From Vicingaceae bacterium (lineage in GTDB: Bacteria > Bacteroidota > Bacteroidia > Flavobacteriales_E > Vicingaceae), in assembly GCA_028245195.1 (NCBI GenBank), contig JAOKCF010000012.1, forward strand, positions 1 through 56,793: a stretch of DNA of 56,793 nucleotides. Direction: 5' to 3'. This document shows, piece after piece, positions 8,872-18,453 of this stretch (its first letter is position 1; each line of letters begins with the position of its first letter). A program made the translations under genes and the position numbers. A model generated the notes under the pieces. It was given only the letters and a program-made list of their open reading frames with translations, ran no database searches and had not been told where the DNA came from.

Positions 8872-10089
8872 TTAAAGTATTTCAGCAACCACAAAATTAC
8901 TGCCACCAACGTAAACAATTTCAGCTTCTTGGCAGTTTGTTTTCGCTAATTCAAAAGCTTCTTTTACGGTATTAAAATAATGACCTTCATAACCTAATTT
9001 GTTCGTTATTAATTTTAAATCATTTATTGGTAGCGCTCTAGGAATATCTGCTTTGCAAAAATAATAGTTTGCATTCTTTGGAAACAATTGTAATACCTCT
9101 TCGACGTTCTTATCTTTTACAAAGCCAATTACAAAATGATATTGTTTAGCATTTAGGGCTTGTAATTGTGACAGCACAAGCTGCAAACCTTCTTTGTTGT
9201 GCGCAGTGTCGGCAATAATAACAGGATTTTCTTGAAGAATTTCCCATCTCCCTCTAAGGTGCGTGTTTTTAACCACCTTTAAAAAGCCCCTTTTAATTGA
9301 TTCCACAGGGAGGTTCCAACCCAATTTTTTAGCTTCTAAACAAGTAAAATAAATTCCACGAATGTTTTCTTTTTGATAGGTTCCAGTTAAATCTGATTCG
9401 AAAGAAGGTATAGTGTCCATTTCATCTGTAAAAATTATTGGGCTACCTAATTTTTTCGCTTTTTCCTCAAATACTTGTCTTTGTCCTGAATGATTAGAGA
9501 CAATAACAGGAGTATTTGCTTTTATAATTCCCGCTTTCTCGCCTGCTATTTCTTTTAAAGTATTGCCTAACATATCCATGTGGTCAAAACCTATGTTGGT
9601 TATAAGGCACAGTTCGGGTTGAATGATATTGGTAGAATCTAACCTTCCGCCCAAACCAGTTTCTATAATAGCAATGTCTACCTTTTCAGTTGCAAAACAA
9701 TGAAATGCCAAAGCTACTGTCCATTCAAAAAAGGACGGATTGATGTTTTTAAATTGATTTTCATATTCAGCGACAAAGTCGACAACTTGATTTCCTGAAA
9801 TCATATTGCCGTTAATTCGGATTCTTTCTCGAAAATCTTTTAGGTGTGGGGAAGTGTAAAGTCCTGTTTTGTAACTAGCCTCTTGAAATATGGAAGCTAT
9901 CATGTGCGCAGAAGAACCTTTACCATTGGTCCCGGCTACATGTATACTTTTGAATTTATTTTGAGGGTTCTCAAGTATTTTGCAAAGAGAGATAGTATTA
10001 GAAAGGTCTTTTTTAAAAGCAGATTTTCCCTGCCGTTGATACATGGGCAATTGCTTGAAAAGATAATCAAGCGTTTGTTTGTAGTTCAT
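8872..10089 (-). CDS. folC: Bifunctional folylpolyglutamate/dihydrofolate synthase
   Basis: The 405-residue protein adds glutamate to dihydropteroate or folates in the cytoplasm using ATP. The Mur-ligase-type P-loop is seen as GTNGKGSSAHMIASIFQEA near residue 53, followed by YTSPHLKDFRERIRING. The central ETGLGGRLDSTNI and later ADTAHNKEG motifs are typical of FolC. Its ATG overlaps the tonB stop by one base (TAATG), so it is probably translated from the exbB-exbD-tonB message. Length matches the family. Confidence 0.95.
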   Translation of the reverse strand: MNYKQTLDYLFKQLPMYQRQGKSAFKKDLSNTISLCKILENPQNKFKSIHVAGTNGKGSSAHMIASIFQEASYKTGLYTSPHLKDFRERIRINGNMISGNQVVDFVAEYENQFKNINPSFFEWTVALAFHCFATEKVDIAIIETGLGGRLDSTNIIQPELCLITNIGFDHMDMLGNTLKEIAGEKAGIIKANTPVIVSNHSGQRQVFEEKAKKLGSPIIFTDEMDTIPSFESDLTGTYQKENIRGIYFTCLEAKKLGWNLPVESIKRGFLKVVKNTHLRGRWEILQENPVIIADTAHNKEGLQLVLSQLQALNAKQYHFVIGFVKDKNVEEVLQLFPKNANYYFCKADIPRALPINDLKLITNKLGYEGHYFNTVKEAFELAKTNCQEAEIVYVGGSNFVVAEIL

Positions 10090-10856
10090 TAATTTAAAAT
10101 GAAAATAAAGGTCATGTTACCTTTTTGTTGATCAGCATCGGGGTTTGCGCTAAATATAGTTTCTAAAGCTGCTTTTGTTGCTTTTTCATATAAAATTGGA
10201 CTAGTAGTGTTCGAGCCTCTAGCACCCGCGTTAGCTCGAATTACTTTGCCGTATTTGTCTACTATAATATCAACTACTACAGTGCCCTCATCTTGAGAAT
10301 TATCCTTAATATTTGGTGAGGCTTTCATACTCCTTCCGGCAAGAGAAAAGGAGGGTCCGCCTCCTGAGCCACCTAGACCACTGTAATTTTTGCTGTTTGT
10401 GTCTCCGTTTATTTTTCCTTGGTCGCTAGCTTTTCCCGTAACTCCGTCACCACCACCTTCATTCGTATTCGTACTTTTCATACGATCTGCCATATTTAGT
10501 GTCCTGTTGTGCTTAGGTTCGGGTTGCTTTTCTTTCACTACTTCTTTTTCAACTACTTTTTTTTGTACTATCGCAGGAGCTTCTTCTGTATCTTGAGTTA
10601 AAACTTCTTCATCTACTTGGTCGGCCGTTTTCGGTTGCGCAGGCTCGGGCATAGATTCGCTAGGAGGTGTTGGATTGTCAGACATCATTCCATCATCTGA
10701 AGTCCCAAAATTTATTTCCATTCCTCTCTGTTCAGGTGGCGGATCTAAATACGTCATACCATAAAACGCAAAAAGCACTAACAAAGCAGCATGCAAAGTA
10801 ATGGTAGTAATTAAGCCTTTTCTTTTGGTCTTATTTTCTGACTGTTCTTGATTCAT
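10089..10856 (-). CDS. tonB: TonB-type energy transducer
   Basis: The 255-residue protein has one N-terminal membrane helix (about 15-35). A long periplasmic linker follows, rich in Pro, Glu and Lys, then a Gly-rich segment. The C-terminal region (GTVVVDIIVDKYGKVIRA) fits the TonB/TolA C-terminal fold. It would transmit proton-motive force from ExbB-ExbD to outer-membrane receptors. It overlaps exbD by 4 bases, and folC overlaps its end by one. TolA is a possible alternative for this cluster, because no tolB or pal is visible to decide. Confidence 0.88.
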   Translation of the reverse strand: MNQEQSENKTKRKGLITTITLHAALLVLFAFYGMTYLDPPPEQRGMEINFGTSDDGMMSDNPTPPSESMPEPAQPKTADQVDEEVLTQDTEEAPAIVQKKVVEKEVVKEKQPEPKHNRTLNMADRMKSTNTNEGGGDGVTGKASDQGKINGDTNSKNYSGLGGSGGGPSFSLAGRSMKASPNIKDNSQDEGTVVVDIIVDKYGKVIRANAGARGSNTTSPILYEKATKAALETIFSANPDADQQKGNMTFIFILN

Positions 10857-11245
10857 TTTGATTTTGTAGCTAATACCAATTTGAATTTATTCTCATTTGC
10901 AATATTCATCACCTTTACAGCTTCATTGATAGGAACCGTTTTATCTACATGTAAAATGATGGAGTTGCTTAGGTCGTTTCCCATTTCTTGCAATAACAAA
11001 GGCTCTAACAATTCAAACTCCACCTTATCTTGATTAATGTAGAAATCAAGCTCCTTTGTGATAGAAACAGAAACCGTTTGTTTCGTTTGAGTTTTTGAAG
11101 AACTGCTTGGGAGCAAAAGGTTCAAAGCATTTGGACTAACCAATGTAGAAGTTAGCATAAAGAAGATCAGCAACAAGAAAACAATGTCAGTCATGGACGA
11201 CATGTTAAAATTTGGACTGACTTTATTTCTAGACCTTAACCCCAT
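10853..11245 (-). CDS. exbD: ExbD/TolR-family biopolymer transport protein
   Basis: The 130-residue protein has a single N-terminal membrane helix preceded by MSSMTDIVFLLLIFFML. The conserved Asp in TDIVF is the expected proton-carrying residue of ExbD/TolR. The rest is a periplasmic domain. It partners ExbB and TonB, and the ends of its gene overlap both neighbours (1 base with exbB, 4 with tonB), indicating translational coupling. Length is normal for the family. Confidence 0.93.
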   Translation of the reverse strand: MGLRSRNKVSPNFNMSSMTDIVFLLLIFFMLTSTLVSPNALNLLLPSSSSKTQTKQTVSVSITKELDFYINQDKVEFELLEPLLLQEMGNDLSNSIILHVDKTVPINEAVKVMNIANENKFKLVLATKSK

Positions 11246-11958
11246 TACTTCGTAGGTTCGTTAAGAATGTCTAAAAATTCAGTAGTTCTCGCTTCCATTT
11301 TAAAGACTACTTTTTCGACTTTGGCAACTAATAAATTGTATCCAATAAAGGCAATAATACCCACTACTAATCCTGCAACAGTTGTAACCATGGCAGTGTA
11401 AATTCCTTCAGACAACATTGCCACATCGATATTTCCACCTGCTGCTGCCATTTGGTGAAAGGCTAAAATCATTCCTATTACAGTTCCTAAGAAACCAATC
11501 ATTGGAGCAGCGCCCGAAATTGTAGCTAGTGTCGCTAAGTTATTCTCCAATTTGAAGAGTTCCAACTTACCGGTGTTTTCAATAGCAGCTCCAATGTCAG
11601 CGAGTGGTTTGCCAATTCTATTGACTCCTTTTTCAATCATTCTTGAAATTGGAGTAGGGGTGCTCTTACAAAGTGATCTTGCCGCTTCCAGTTTACCATC
11701 GTGAATGAAATCTTTGATTTGATTCATGAAGTTCTCATCCTCTTTTGCTGCATTTTTAATGGTAACATACCTTTCCACAAAAATATAAACGGCAATAATT
11801 GAGAGTGCCAATAAGGAGAGCATGATGATACTTCCACCCACTCCTCCCGAAGTTGTTAATTCAAGAATTGAAAGTGTTTTTTCAACAGAAACTTCCGCAG
11901 ACAGGCTATCCACCATGGGTTCTGCAACATTTATTTGACCTATTACGATAGAATTCAT
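11245..11958 (-). CDS. exbB: ExbB/TolQ/MotA-family proton channel
   Basis: The 237-residue protein has three membrane helices: about 38-60, and two near 150-215. The second pair contains the family signature ATISGAAPMIGFLGTVIGMI and GIYTAMVTTVAGLVVGI. With ExbD it forms the inner-membrane proton channel that drives TonB. It is first of the four-gene run exbB-exbD-tonB-folC. A 105-base gap separates it from nhaD upstream; this gap carries a 14-base palindrome. Confidence 0.94.
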   Translation of the reverse strand: MNSIVIGQINVAEPMVDSLSAEVSVEKTLSILELTTSGGVGGSIIMLSLLALSIIAVYIFVERYVTIKNAAKEDENFMNQIKDFIHDGKLEAARSLCKSTPTPISRMIEKGVNRIGKPLADIGAAIENTGKLELFKLENNLATLATISGAAPMIGFLGTVIGMILAFHQMAAAGGNIDVAMLSEGIYTAMVTTVAGLVVGIIAFIGYNLLVAKVEKVVFKMEARTTEFLDILNEPTK

Positions 11959-12001
11959 CAGCTATTTATTGATTTTAGAATATGCACTAAGTTATGCGTT
12001 T

Positions 12002-12015
12002 AGCATGCGCATGCT
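12002..12015. repeat. Perfect 14-base palindrome between nhaD and exbB
   Basis: AGCATGCGCATGCT is a perfect dyad in the only sizeable gap between nhaD and exbB. No U run follows on either strand, so it is not an obvious terminator. An operator for the exbB operon is possible. Confidence 0.45.
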
Positions 12016-12063
12016 GTATCAATTAATGCTAACTATTAACAGTCAAATGTTAGTTTTATTGCG

Positions 12064-13491
12064 CTAATGAGCAACTGCCAAAACGTAATAGGCAGCCCCT
12101 GCAAGATATCCTAAGATAGCAAAAAGGCTTATTTTTTTCATATACCATATGAAATCAATTCGCTCCATTCCCATAACAGCAACACCTGCAGCAGAGCCAA
12201 TGATAAGAGCAGAGCCTCCTGTTCCAGCGCAATATGCTAAGAATTCCCAAAAGTTGCCATCTTGAAGAAAGTGACGGTAATATTCTGCATCTTCAGGACT
12301 AAAAGCGGCTAACATTTCTGGAGAAACAATTGGATACATTCCCATGGAAGCTGCCACTAAAGGCACATTATCTACAATTGCAGAAAGTAGACCAATAACA
12401 ATGTTTACAGCATATATATCTCCAATTGTGTCATCTAAGATGGAGGCCATTGCTGTTAAATGGCCGGCAGACTGTAAGGATGAAATCGCAATTAGAATTC
12501 CTAAAAAGAAAAGCACACTAACAATATCAATTTTTCTAAGAACACCAATTACGGATAGCTCAGATTTAACTTCATGATTTTTTTGTCTGTGAATAATTTC
12601 CGTAACTACCCACAGCACTCCTAAGCCAAACATCATTCCCATATACGGAGGAAGATGAGTAACGGTCTTGAAAACGGGAACAAATAGAAGTAAAGCAAGC
12701 CCAAGGAAGAAGATTAAATTTCTTTCAAAAGGAGTTGTTCTGTTTCTCATGTGTTCCGCTTCTTGCGTTATAACAGGTCGTTCAATTTCTCCCTTTTGAG
12801 TGAAACTTAACCAAATTAGGGGAACCAAAATACAAATCAAACTTGGTACGAAAAGTTCTGTAATGACATTGAAAGCGGTAATTTGAGTGCCAATCCAAAG
12901 CATAGTTGTAGTTACATCGCCAATTGGAGACCAAGCTCCACCGGCATTTGCAGCTATAATTACCAAGCCCGCAAAAAACCATCGCTCTTTTTTATCAGAA
13001 ACTAATTTACGAAGCAATGATATCATAACAATAGAGGTTGTTAAGTTGTCTAATGCCGCTGAAAATAAGAAGGTTAAGATGCAAATGATCCAAAGTAACT
13101 TTACTTTATTTTTTGTTTTAATCCTGTCTGTAATAACTGCAAACCCTTCGTGAGCATCAATCAGTTCGACGATTGTCATCGCACCGAGCAAAAAGAAGAT
13201 AATTTCAGAATGATGTGTTAGATGATAAGCAAGCTCGTGAACAATAAAGTGATTTCCGTGCTCTGCAATAACGGCAGCAACATCATAGCCTTCTGGCAAG
13301 CCATAGATAGTATCAACATACTTCAGAAACGTGCCACTATTAACTAGGATTTCGTCCATCCCGAAAACGTAAGCAGTCCATCCAAGAACAGCAATTAGTA
13401 AAGCGGGGGCTGCTTTATCAATTTTTAGAGGATGCTCGAAGGCTATCATTACATAGCCCAAGACAAAAATGGCAACCATTAAAGTATACAT
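12064..13491 (-). CDS. nhaD: NhaD-type Na+/H+ antiporter
   Basis: The 475-residue polytopic membrane protein belongs to the ion-transporter superfamily NhaD group. Visible motifs include AALDNLTTSIVMISLLRKL, AANAGGAWSPIGDVTTTMLW and SAIVDNVPLVAASMGMY, the two inverted DN(L/V) membrane hairpins of the family. It exports Na+ or Li+ in exchange for protons and is common in marine and haloalkaline bacteria. It lies 23 bases behind the amino-acid dehydrogenase gene and is probably co-transcribed with it. Start and length agree with the family. Confidence 0.94.
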   Translation of the reverse strand: MYTLMVAIFVLGYVMIAFEHPLKIDKAAPALLIAVLGWTAYVFGMDEILVNSGTFLKYVDTIYGLPEGYDVAAVIAEHGNHFIVHELAYHLTHHSEIIFFLLGAMTIVELIDAHEGFAVITDRIKTKNKVKLLWIICILTFLFSAALDNLTTSIVMISLLRKLVSDKKERWFFAGLVIIAANAGGAWSPIGDVTTTMLWIGTQITAFNVITELFVPSLICILVPLIWLSFTQKGEIERPVITQEAEHMRNRTTPFERNLIFFLGLALLLFVPVFKTVTHLPPYMGMMFGLGVLWVVTEIIHRQKNHEVKSELSVIGVLRKIDIVSVLFFLGILIAISSLQSAGHLTAMASILDDTIGDIYAVNIVIGLLSAIVDNVPLVAASMGMYPIVSPEMLAAFSPEDAEYYRHFLQDGNFWEFLAYCAGTGGSALIIGSAAGVAVMGMERIDFIWYMKKISLFAILGYLAGAAYYVLAVAH

Positions 13492-13514
13492 GGAAATAGT
13501 GTTTTACAGGTTGA

Positions 13515-14741
13515 TTAAACCAGTTTGTTTAGTGCAATAGTGAATGCTGTTTTCGCAATGTTTGTTTTGCTTGAAGAGACCTCGAAAGTCTCTTCCATTG
13601 CTTTTTTGATTGTTTTAGAAGTGTCATTAAAGATGCCTTCGTCTGTCATTTCAACGCTATCAGTCATTAAATATGCAAATACCCTAGCCATTCCGATGTT
13701 TGAAATAAAGTCTGGGATTACACTTATCTTATTGTCCGTGTAGTCTGCGATTGGGCCAAAAAAGATTTCTTGGTCTGCAAATGGAACGTTAGCGCCTGCG
13801 GCAATAACTTCAATTCCAGAATTGACCATCATATCAACTTGCTCTTTAGTAATTAAGCGAGATGCTGCACATGGAATAAATACTTGTGCATTGATTGACC
13901 ATATTTTACTATTAACTTCATCAAAGGAAAGCATGTTCTTCGCTTTTAGTTGATTTCCATCTTTATCCAAGAATAATTGTTTGATTTCTTCAAAAGAGAA
14001 ACCTTCTTCATTAATTAGCCCTCCTTCACGATCAATAATTCCAACGATTTTTGCTCCACTTCGCGCCAAATAGTACGCACCAGCTGCTCCAACATTCCCC
14101 CAACCTTGAACAATAACTTTCTTTCCTTTCAAGTCTCCACCATAGATAGAGTAGTAATGTTTTACCGACTCAGCTACTCCATAACCTGTAATCATGTCGG
14201 CTACTACATATTTGTTTTCGACTTTTGGGGTAAAGCTAGTGTCTTCAATTACTTTTAGTACTCCGTAACGAAGCTGACCAATTCTATTTATTTTTTCTGC
14301 TTCAGTAGGTTTGAAGTGGCCGTTAAACACTCCTTCTTGCGGATGCCAAACTCCAGATTTTTCTGTGATTGGAATTACTTCATGGATTTCATCTACATTT
14401 AAATCCCCTCCAGTTCCGTAGTAGTTTTTAAGCAATGGGGCAACAGCCTTGTACCACCTTTCCAAGACACCTTTTTTCCTTGGGTCTTTAGGATTAAAGT
14501 TTATACCTGATTTCGCTCCACCAATTGCAGGACCAGAAACCGTAAACTTAATCTCCATGGTTTTCGCTAATGATGTTACTTCATGTTTGTCTAAACCAAC
14601 TCTCATTCTTGTGCCGCCACCCGCAGCACCTCCTCGTAGTGAATTGATAACCACCCATCCTTCAGCCTCAGTTTCTGAATCTTTCCATTCAAAAACTATT
14701 TCTGGTTGTTTGTTTTCATACTTTTTTAGTAACTCTTCCAT
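13515..14741 (-). CDS. Glu/Leu/Phe/Val dehydrogenase
   Basis: The 408-residue enzyme performs NAD(P)-dependent oxidative deamination of an amino acid. The catalytic region reads GPAIGGAKSGINFNP and contains the conserved lysine. The Rossmann domain begins at VIVQGWGNVGAAGAYYLA, and IPCAASRLITKEQ follows as expected. Which amino acid is used cannot be decided from sequence; glutamate and leucine are both plausible. An exact -7 box lies just upstream. Its neighbours, anmK behind and nhaD ahead, read in the same direction. Confidence 0.9.
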   Translation of the reverse strand: MEELLKKYENKQPEIVFEWKDSETEAEGWVVINSLRGGAAGGGTRMRVGLDKHEVTSLAKTMEIKFTVSGPAIGGAKSGINFNPKDPRKKGVLERWYKAVAPLLKNYYGTGGDLNVDEIHEVIPITEKSGVWHPQEGVFNGHFKPTEAEKINRIGQLRYGVLKVIEDTSFTPKVENKYVVADMITGYGVAESVKHYYSIYGGDLKGKKVIVQGWGNVGAAGAYYLARSGAKIVGIIDREGGLINEEGFSFEEIKQLFLDKDGNQLKAKNMLSFDEVNSKIWSINAQVFIPCAASRLITKEQVDMMVNSGIEVIAAGANVPFADQEIFFGPIADYTDNKISVIPDFISNIGMARVFAYLMTDSVEMTDEGIFNDTSKTIKKAMEETFEVSSSKTNIAKTAFTIALNKLV

Positions 14742-14757
14742 TTATCCAATTTACTCC

Positions 14758-14765
14758 CAAAATTA
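14758..14765 (-). promoter_or_regulatory. -7 box upstream of the amino-acid dehydrogenase
   Basis: The minus strand reads TAATTTTG, an exact TAnnTTTG match. A start about 7 bases on would leave a leader of about 10 bases before the ATG at 14741. No clear TTTG lies at the -33 position. A 7-bp inverted repeat (TTGTTAA/TTAACAA) sits just upstream at 14788-14805. Confidence 0.5.
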
Positions 14766-14808
14766 GAAAAAAACACTGGGTTAAACCTTGTTAAACTGTT
14801 AACAATGC

Positions 14809-15882
14809 TTATGGGAGGTAAATGCTTCCGCCACAGCTGTTTTTGCTTGCACCTGTAACACTTTTTAAGGTATTGTTCTTGCCCAATATTCTGTTCAATC
14901 CGAGGAAGGCAAAAATAAGGGCCTCTTTGAAATCTATCATTTCAGCGGGGGGTAATTCAAATTTCAGTCTTTCTGCTTTTAGCATCTTTACAAGAAATTT
15001 ATTTTTGCTTCCTCCACCTGTAAATAAGATGTTATTTGAGATGTTATTTGATTGCAGCGCATTGGTAATTTGAAATGCTATGTGTTTTGTGAAGGTGAAT
15101 AAAAGATCAGGTAAAGAATCTTTGTATTCTTCTATCATGGGTATTATAGTTTCAAAAACCCACTCTTTTCCGAGTGACTTAGGACCTGATGTTTTAAAAA
15201 AGGCTAATTCATTTAAATCTTGATATAAACTAGGGATAATTTTACCCGAGCTGCTAAGTTTGCCGTCTTTGTCAAATTCAGCTTGATGAAATTTCATCAT
15301 GAAGTAATTCAAAACCATATTGCAGGCGCAAACATCAAAGGCTATTCTTTCTTCGTCTCTTTTGAAAGACACGTTTGCTATTCCACCTAAATTGACACAT
15401 GCATCGTATGATCCAAATAATTTTTCATCACCAAAAGGCACTAATGGTGCACCTTGTCCACCCAAAGCAATGTCTAAACTCCTAAAGTCACTAACACAAA
15501 CAGTTTCACTAGCTGCAGCTATCGATGCGCCATGTCCTAACTGGTAAGTAAAGCCCTTTTCAGTTTGGTGAAAAATGGTGTGACCATGAGAAGCTATTAC
15601 ATCAGCATGTTCTTTCTTCTCTGAAAGGAATTTAGCAGCAACTTGGCCTAAAAATTTTCCATACTTAGAGTCTAACTCAACCAAGTCAACTGCTGATTTT
15701 GATTCAATATTTCTTAACTCTTTTTCCCATTCGTCTGAATATTTTTTAGTTGTGGTGGCAATGATGAAATAGGTCCATTCGTCTTTAATTCGTTTAAATT
15801 CAGTTAAACATAAGTCAACTCCGTCGAGGGAAGTTCCTGACATTATGCCTAGAACTTTGTAAGTTTTATTTTGTTGATTCAC
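14809..15882 (-). CDS. anmK: Anhydro-N-acetylmuramic acid kinase
   Basis: The 357-residue enzyme phosphorylates and opens 1,6-anhydro-MurNAc, recycling cell-wall fragments. The N-terminal ATP-binding signature GIMSGTSLDGVDL is present. So are HGHTIFHQ, LGGQGAPLVPFGD, NLGGIANVSF and the late FTGGGSKNKFLV motif. The start is a GTG at 15882; the signature begins 12 residues later as usual. It is divergent from the acyl-CoA dehydrogenase gene across only 47 bases. Confidence 0.95.
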   Translation of the reverse strand: MNQQNKTYKVLGIMSGTSLDGVDLCLTEFKRIKDEWTYFIIATTTKKYSDEWEKELRNIESKSAVDLVELDSKYGKFLGQVAAKFLSEKKEHADVIASHGHTIFHQTEKGFTYQLGHGASIAAASETVCVSDFRSLDIALGGQGAPLVPFGDEKLFGSYDACVNLGGIANVSFKRDEERIAFDVCACNMVLNYFMMKFHQAEFDKDGKLSSSGKIIPSLYQDLNELAFFKTSGPKSLGKEWVFETIIPMIEEYKDSLPDLLFTFTKHIAFQITNALQSNNISNNILFTGGGSKNKFLVKMLKAERLKFELPPAEMIDFKEALIFAFLGLNRILGKNNTLKSVTGASKNSCGGSIYLP

Positions 15883-15929
15883 TATAGCAAATAAGTTATT
15901 TTTACACCTTAAAACATCAAGCTAAAGAT

Positions 15930-17072
15930 ATGAATATAGAATTGACTGAAGAGCAAATTGCGGTTAGAGATGCAGCAAGAGATTTTGCTCAGAACGTATT
16001 GAAAGAAGGAGTAATCGAAAGGGATGAAACACAAACATTTCCTGCAGAGCAAATCAAACAAATGGGGGAGCTCGGGTTTATGGGAATGATGGTAAGTCCT
16101 GAATACGGCGGCGGCGGTATGGATACAATTTCATACGTCTTAGCGATGGAGGAAATTTCAAAAGTTGATGCTTCAGCTTCAGTTTGTATGTCTGTAAATA
16201 ATTCTCTTTTCTGTTGGGGATTAGACAAATTTGGAACGGAAGAGCAAAAGCAAAAATATTTGATTTCTACTGCAAAAGGTGAAAAAATTGGAGCTTTCTG
16301 CTTATCTGAACCTGAGGCAGGGTCTGATGCAACATCACAAAGAACTACTGCTTTTGATAAAGGAAATCATTATTTATTGAACGGAACAAAAAACTGGATA
16401 ACAAATGGAGGTTCGGCATCGTATTACATTGTTATTGCCCAAACAGACGTGGAAAAAGGCCACAAGGGAATTAATGCTTTCATCGTTGAAAAAGGCATGG
16501 AAGGATTTGTAGTAGGTGCGAAAGAAAATAAATTAGGAATTAGAGGGTCAGATACTCATACGTTAATGTTTACCGACGTCAAAGTTCCAAAGGAGAACAG
16601 AATTGGCGAAGATGGATTTGGGTTTAAGTTTGCTATGAAAGTTCTTTCAGGAGGAAGAATTGGTATTGCGTCGCAAGCACTTGGAATAGCTTCTGGAGCG
16701 ATGGAGTTGGCAATTGCCTACTCTAAAGAAAGAGAAGCGTTTGGAAAACCGATTCACCAGCACCAAGCTATAGCATTTAAGTTAGCTGATATGGCTACAG
16801 AAATTGAAGCTGCGAGATTACTTTGTTTTAAGGCTGCTAGCTTGAAAGATGCTGGACAGAACTTTGATAAACTTTCTGCTATGGCAAAAGTTTTTGCCTC
16901 TAAAGTAGCTATGGAGGTAACTGTTGAGGCAGTTCAAGTGCATGGAGGTTACGGTTTTGTAAAAGAATACCACGTTGAGAGATTGATGCGAGATGCGAAG
17001 ATTACTCAAATCTACGAAGGGACTACGGAAATTCAGAAAATTGTGATTTCAAGAGCTGTATTAAGCGAATAA
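15930..17072 (+). CDS. Acyl-CoA dehydrogenase (short/butyryl-CoA type)
   Basis: The 380-residue FAD enzyme introduces the 2,3-double bond into acyl-CoA in beta-oxidation. Signatures include GAFCLSEPEAGSDA, WITNGGSA and the C-terminal MRDAKITQIYEGTTEIQ. The Glu of YEGTTEIQ is the catalytic base of short-chain enzymes. Length is exactly typical. A rho-independent terminator follows, so it seems to be a single-gene unit. Exact chain length is not determinable here. Confidence 0.94.
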   Translation: MNIELTEEQIAVRDAARDFAQNVLKEGVIERDETQTFPAEQIKQMGELGFMGMMVSPEYGGGGMDTISYVLAMEEISKVDASASVCMSVNNSLFCWGLDKFGTEEQKQKYLISTAKGEKIGAFCLSEPEAGSDATSQRTTAFDKGNHYLLNGTKNWITNGGSASYYIVIAQTDVEKGHKGINAFIVEKGMEGFVVGAKENKLGIRGSDTHTLMFTDVKVPKENRIGEDGFGFKFAMKVLSGGRIGIASQALGIASGAMELAIAYSKEREAFGKPIHQHQAIAFKLADMATEIEAARLLCFKAASLKDAGQNFDKLSAMAKVFASKVAMEVTVEAVQVHGGYGFVKEYHVERLMRDAKITQIYEGTTEIQKIVISRAVLSE

Positions 17073-17098
17073 GTTGAATCAAAATAAGAATGTAAAAG

Positions 17099-17132
17099 TT
17101 CCACTTGAGAATTCAAGGGGGAATTTTTTTTT
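17099..17132 (+). terminator. Rho-independent terminator of acyl-CoA dehydrogenase
   Basis: A stem pairing TTCC/GGAA and CTTGA/TCAAG, with a small internal bulge, is followed at once by nine T residues (17124-17132). It lies 27 bases past the stop codon and before the convergent murF end. Confidence 0.75.
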
Positions 17133-17141
17133 AGAAACTAC

Positions 17142-18446
17142 CTATGCTTCTAAAATGGATTCTAGTTTCATTCCTCTCGAGCCTTTAATAAGCAGTGCAG
17201 ACCCGTCCCAAGTTTTCTCTCTAAACCATGTTTTTGCCTCTGCTGTAGTCTTAAAAAAAGCTACATTATCATTCATGTAACAGTGTTCGTAAAAATCATT
17301 TCCCACAAAAACAAAGAGTTGTATTGAATTGCACTCTTTTGCTTGGTCTATAATTTTTTTGTGCTCTACTGCTGCTACATCTCCTAATTCGAACATATCG
17401 CCAAGTAGTGCTATTTTTTTATCCGCTCGAACTTTCTCAAAATTATCCAATGATAAACTCATGCTGCTTGGGTTTGCATTGTAAGCATCCAAGTAAATAT
17501 CTGCTCCTATCTTTTTTACCAATTGTGAGCGATTCATATCTGACTCATAGGTGTTAATGGCATCATCAATTTCTGGTGCTTCTACACCAAAATAAGATGC
17601 GATAGTGCAAGCTGCTAGAATATTGTTGAAGTTGTAGGCTCCATATAGGGCTGAATTGATTTTGCCAGATTGTGAGTTTGATTCCCATAGCCCAACTAAT
17701 CGGGGGTGCGTCTCTAGCAGAGTTCCTTTATATTGAGCCGACTCCCTCATTCTATAAGTAATTGATTTAACATTTTTAGGAACGGAGGCTTTTATTTTTG
17801 GGTCATCTAAGTTGATAAACAATGTTCCTTTGTGCTCGTCGATGTATTTGAACATTTCAGTTTTACCTTTTCTAACTCCCTCTTCTCCTCCAAATCCTTC
17901 TAAGTGAGCTTTTCCAATGTTGGTTAACATTCCATAATTAGGTGCAGTAATTTGGCAAAGAAAAGCTATTTCGCCTTGGTGGTTTGCACCCATCTCAATG
18001 ATGGCAATTTCATGTTCTTGAGTGATACGTAATAGGGTTAATGGAACACCAATGTGATTGTTGTAATTACCCAAAGTATGCAGCGTACTAAATTTTTTAG
18101 ATAAAGCCACAGCTATTAATTCTTTGGTGGTGGTTTTACCGTTACTCCCGCTTATTGCGAGTATTGGAATACTGAGTTTTTTTCGATGATAATGCGCCAA
18201 TTTTTGCAAGCTTACTAGTACATCATCTACTAGCAAGTACCGATCATTTTTCCACACTTTTTCTTCATCAATTATCACATAAGCAGCTCCTCCACTTAAG
18301 GCGTCATCAGCAAACGAATTCCCATTAAAATTTTCTCCTTTTAATGCTAAATAGATACAAGAATCCGTTATGTTTCTGCTGTCCTTTACAAGGGTGGTAT
18401 GTTTTAGGTAAATGCTATAAAGCTCTTCTATAGTTGTCTTCTTCAT
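17142..18446 (-). CDS. murF: UDP-N-acetylmuramoyl-tripeptide--D-alanyl-D-alanine ligase
   Basis: The 434-residue Mur ligase adds D-Ala-D-Ala to the peptidoglycan precursor in the cytoplasm. The P-loop AISGSNGKTTTKELIA and the EMGANHQGEIA motif are present, followed by DAYNANPSSM in the C-terminal domain. I choose the ATG at 18446 (MKKTTIEEL). A longer frame to 18473 would start inside the gldJ terminator hairpin. The ATG stands only a few bases past the U tract of that terminator. Transcription therefore depends on read-through or on a promoter I cannot see. Confidence 0.94.
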   Translation of the reverse strand: MKKTTIEELYSIYLKHTTLVKDSRNITDSCIYLALKGENFNGNSFADDALSGGAAYVIIDEEKVWKNDRYLLVDDVLVSLQKLAHYHRKKLSIPILAISGSNGKTTTKELIAVALSKKFSTLHTLGNYNNHIGVPLTLLRITQEHEIAIIEMGANHQGEIAFLCQITAPNYGMLTNIGKAHLEGFGGEEGVRKGKTEMFKYIDEHKGTLFINLDDPKIKASVPKNVKSITYRMRESAQYKGTLLETHPRLVGLWESNSQSGKINSALYGAYNFNNILAACTIASYFGVEAPEIDDAINTYESDMNRSQLVKKIGADIYLDAYNANPSSMSLSLDNFEKVRADKKIALLGDMFELGDVAAVEHKKIIDQAKECNSIQLFVFVGNDFYEHCYMNDNVAFFKTTAEAKTWFREKTWDGSALLIKGSRGMKLESILEA

Positions 18447-18453
18447 GTGTGCT

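Noticed and set aside
8629..8918. Short minus-strand frames across the tRNA-Val(TAC) gene
   Set aside because: They translate the tRNA itself and its flanks; the cloverleaf explains the sequence.
17074..17280. A 68-codon plus-strand frame after the acyl-CoA dehydrogenase
   Set aside because: It spans the terminator and the 3' end of murF in antisense and has no recognisable content.
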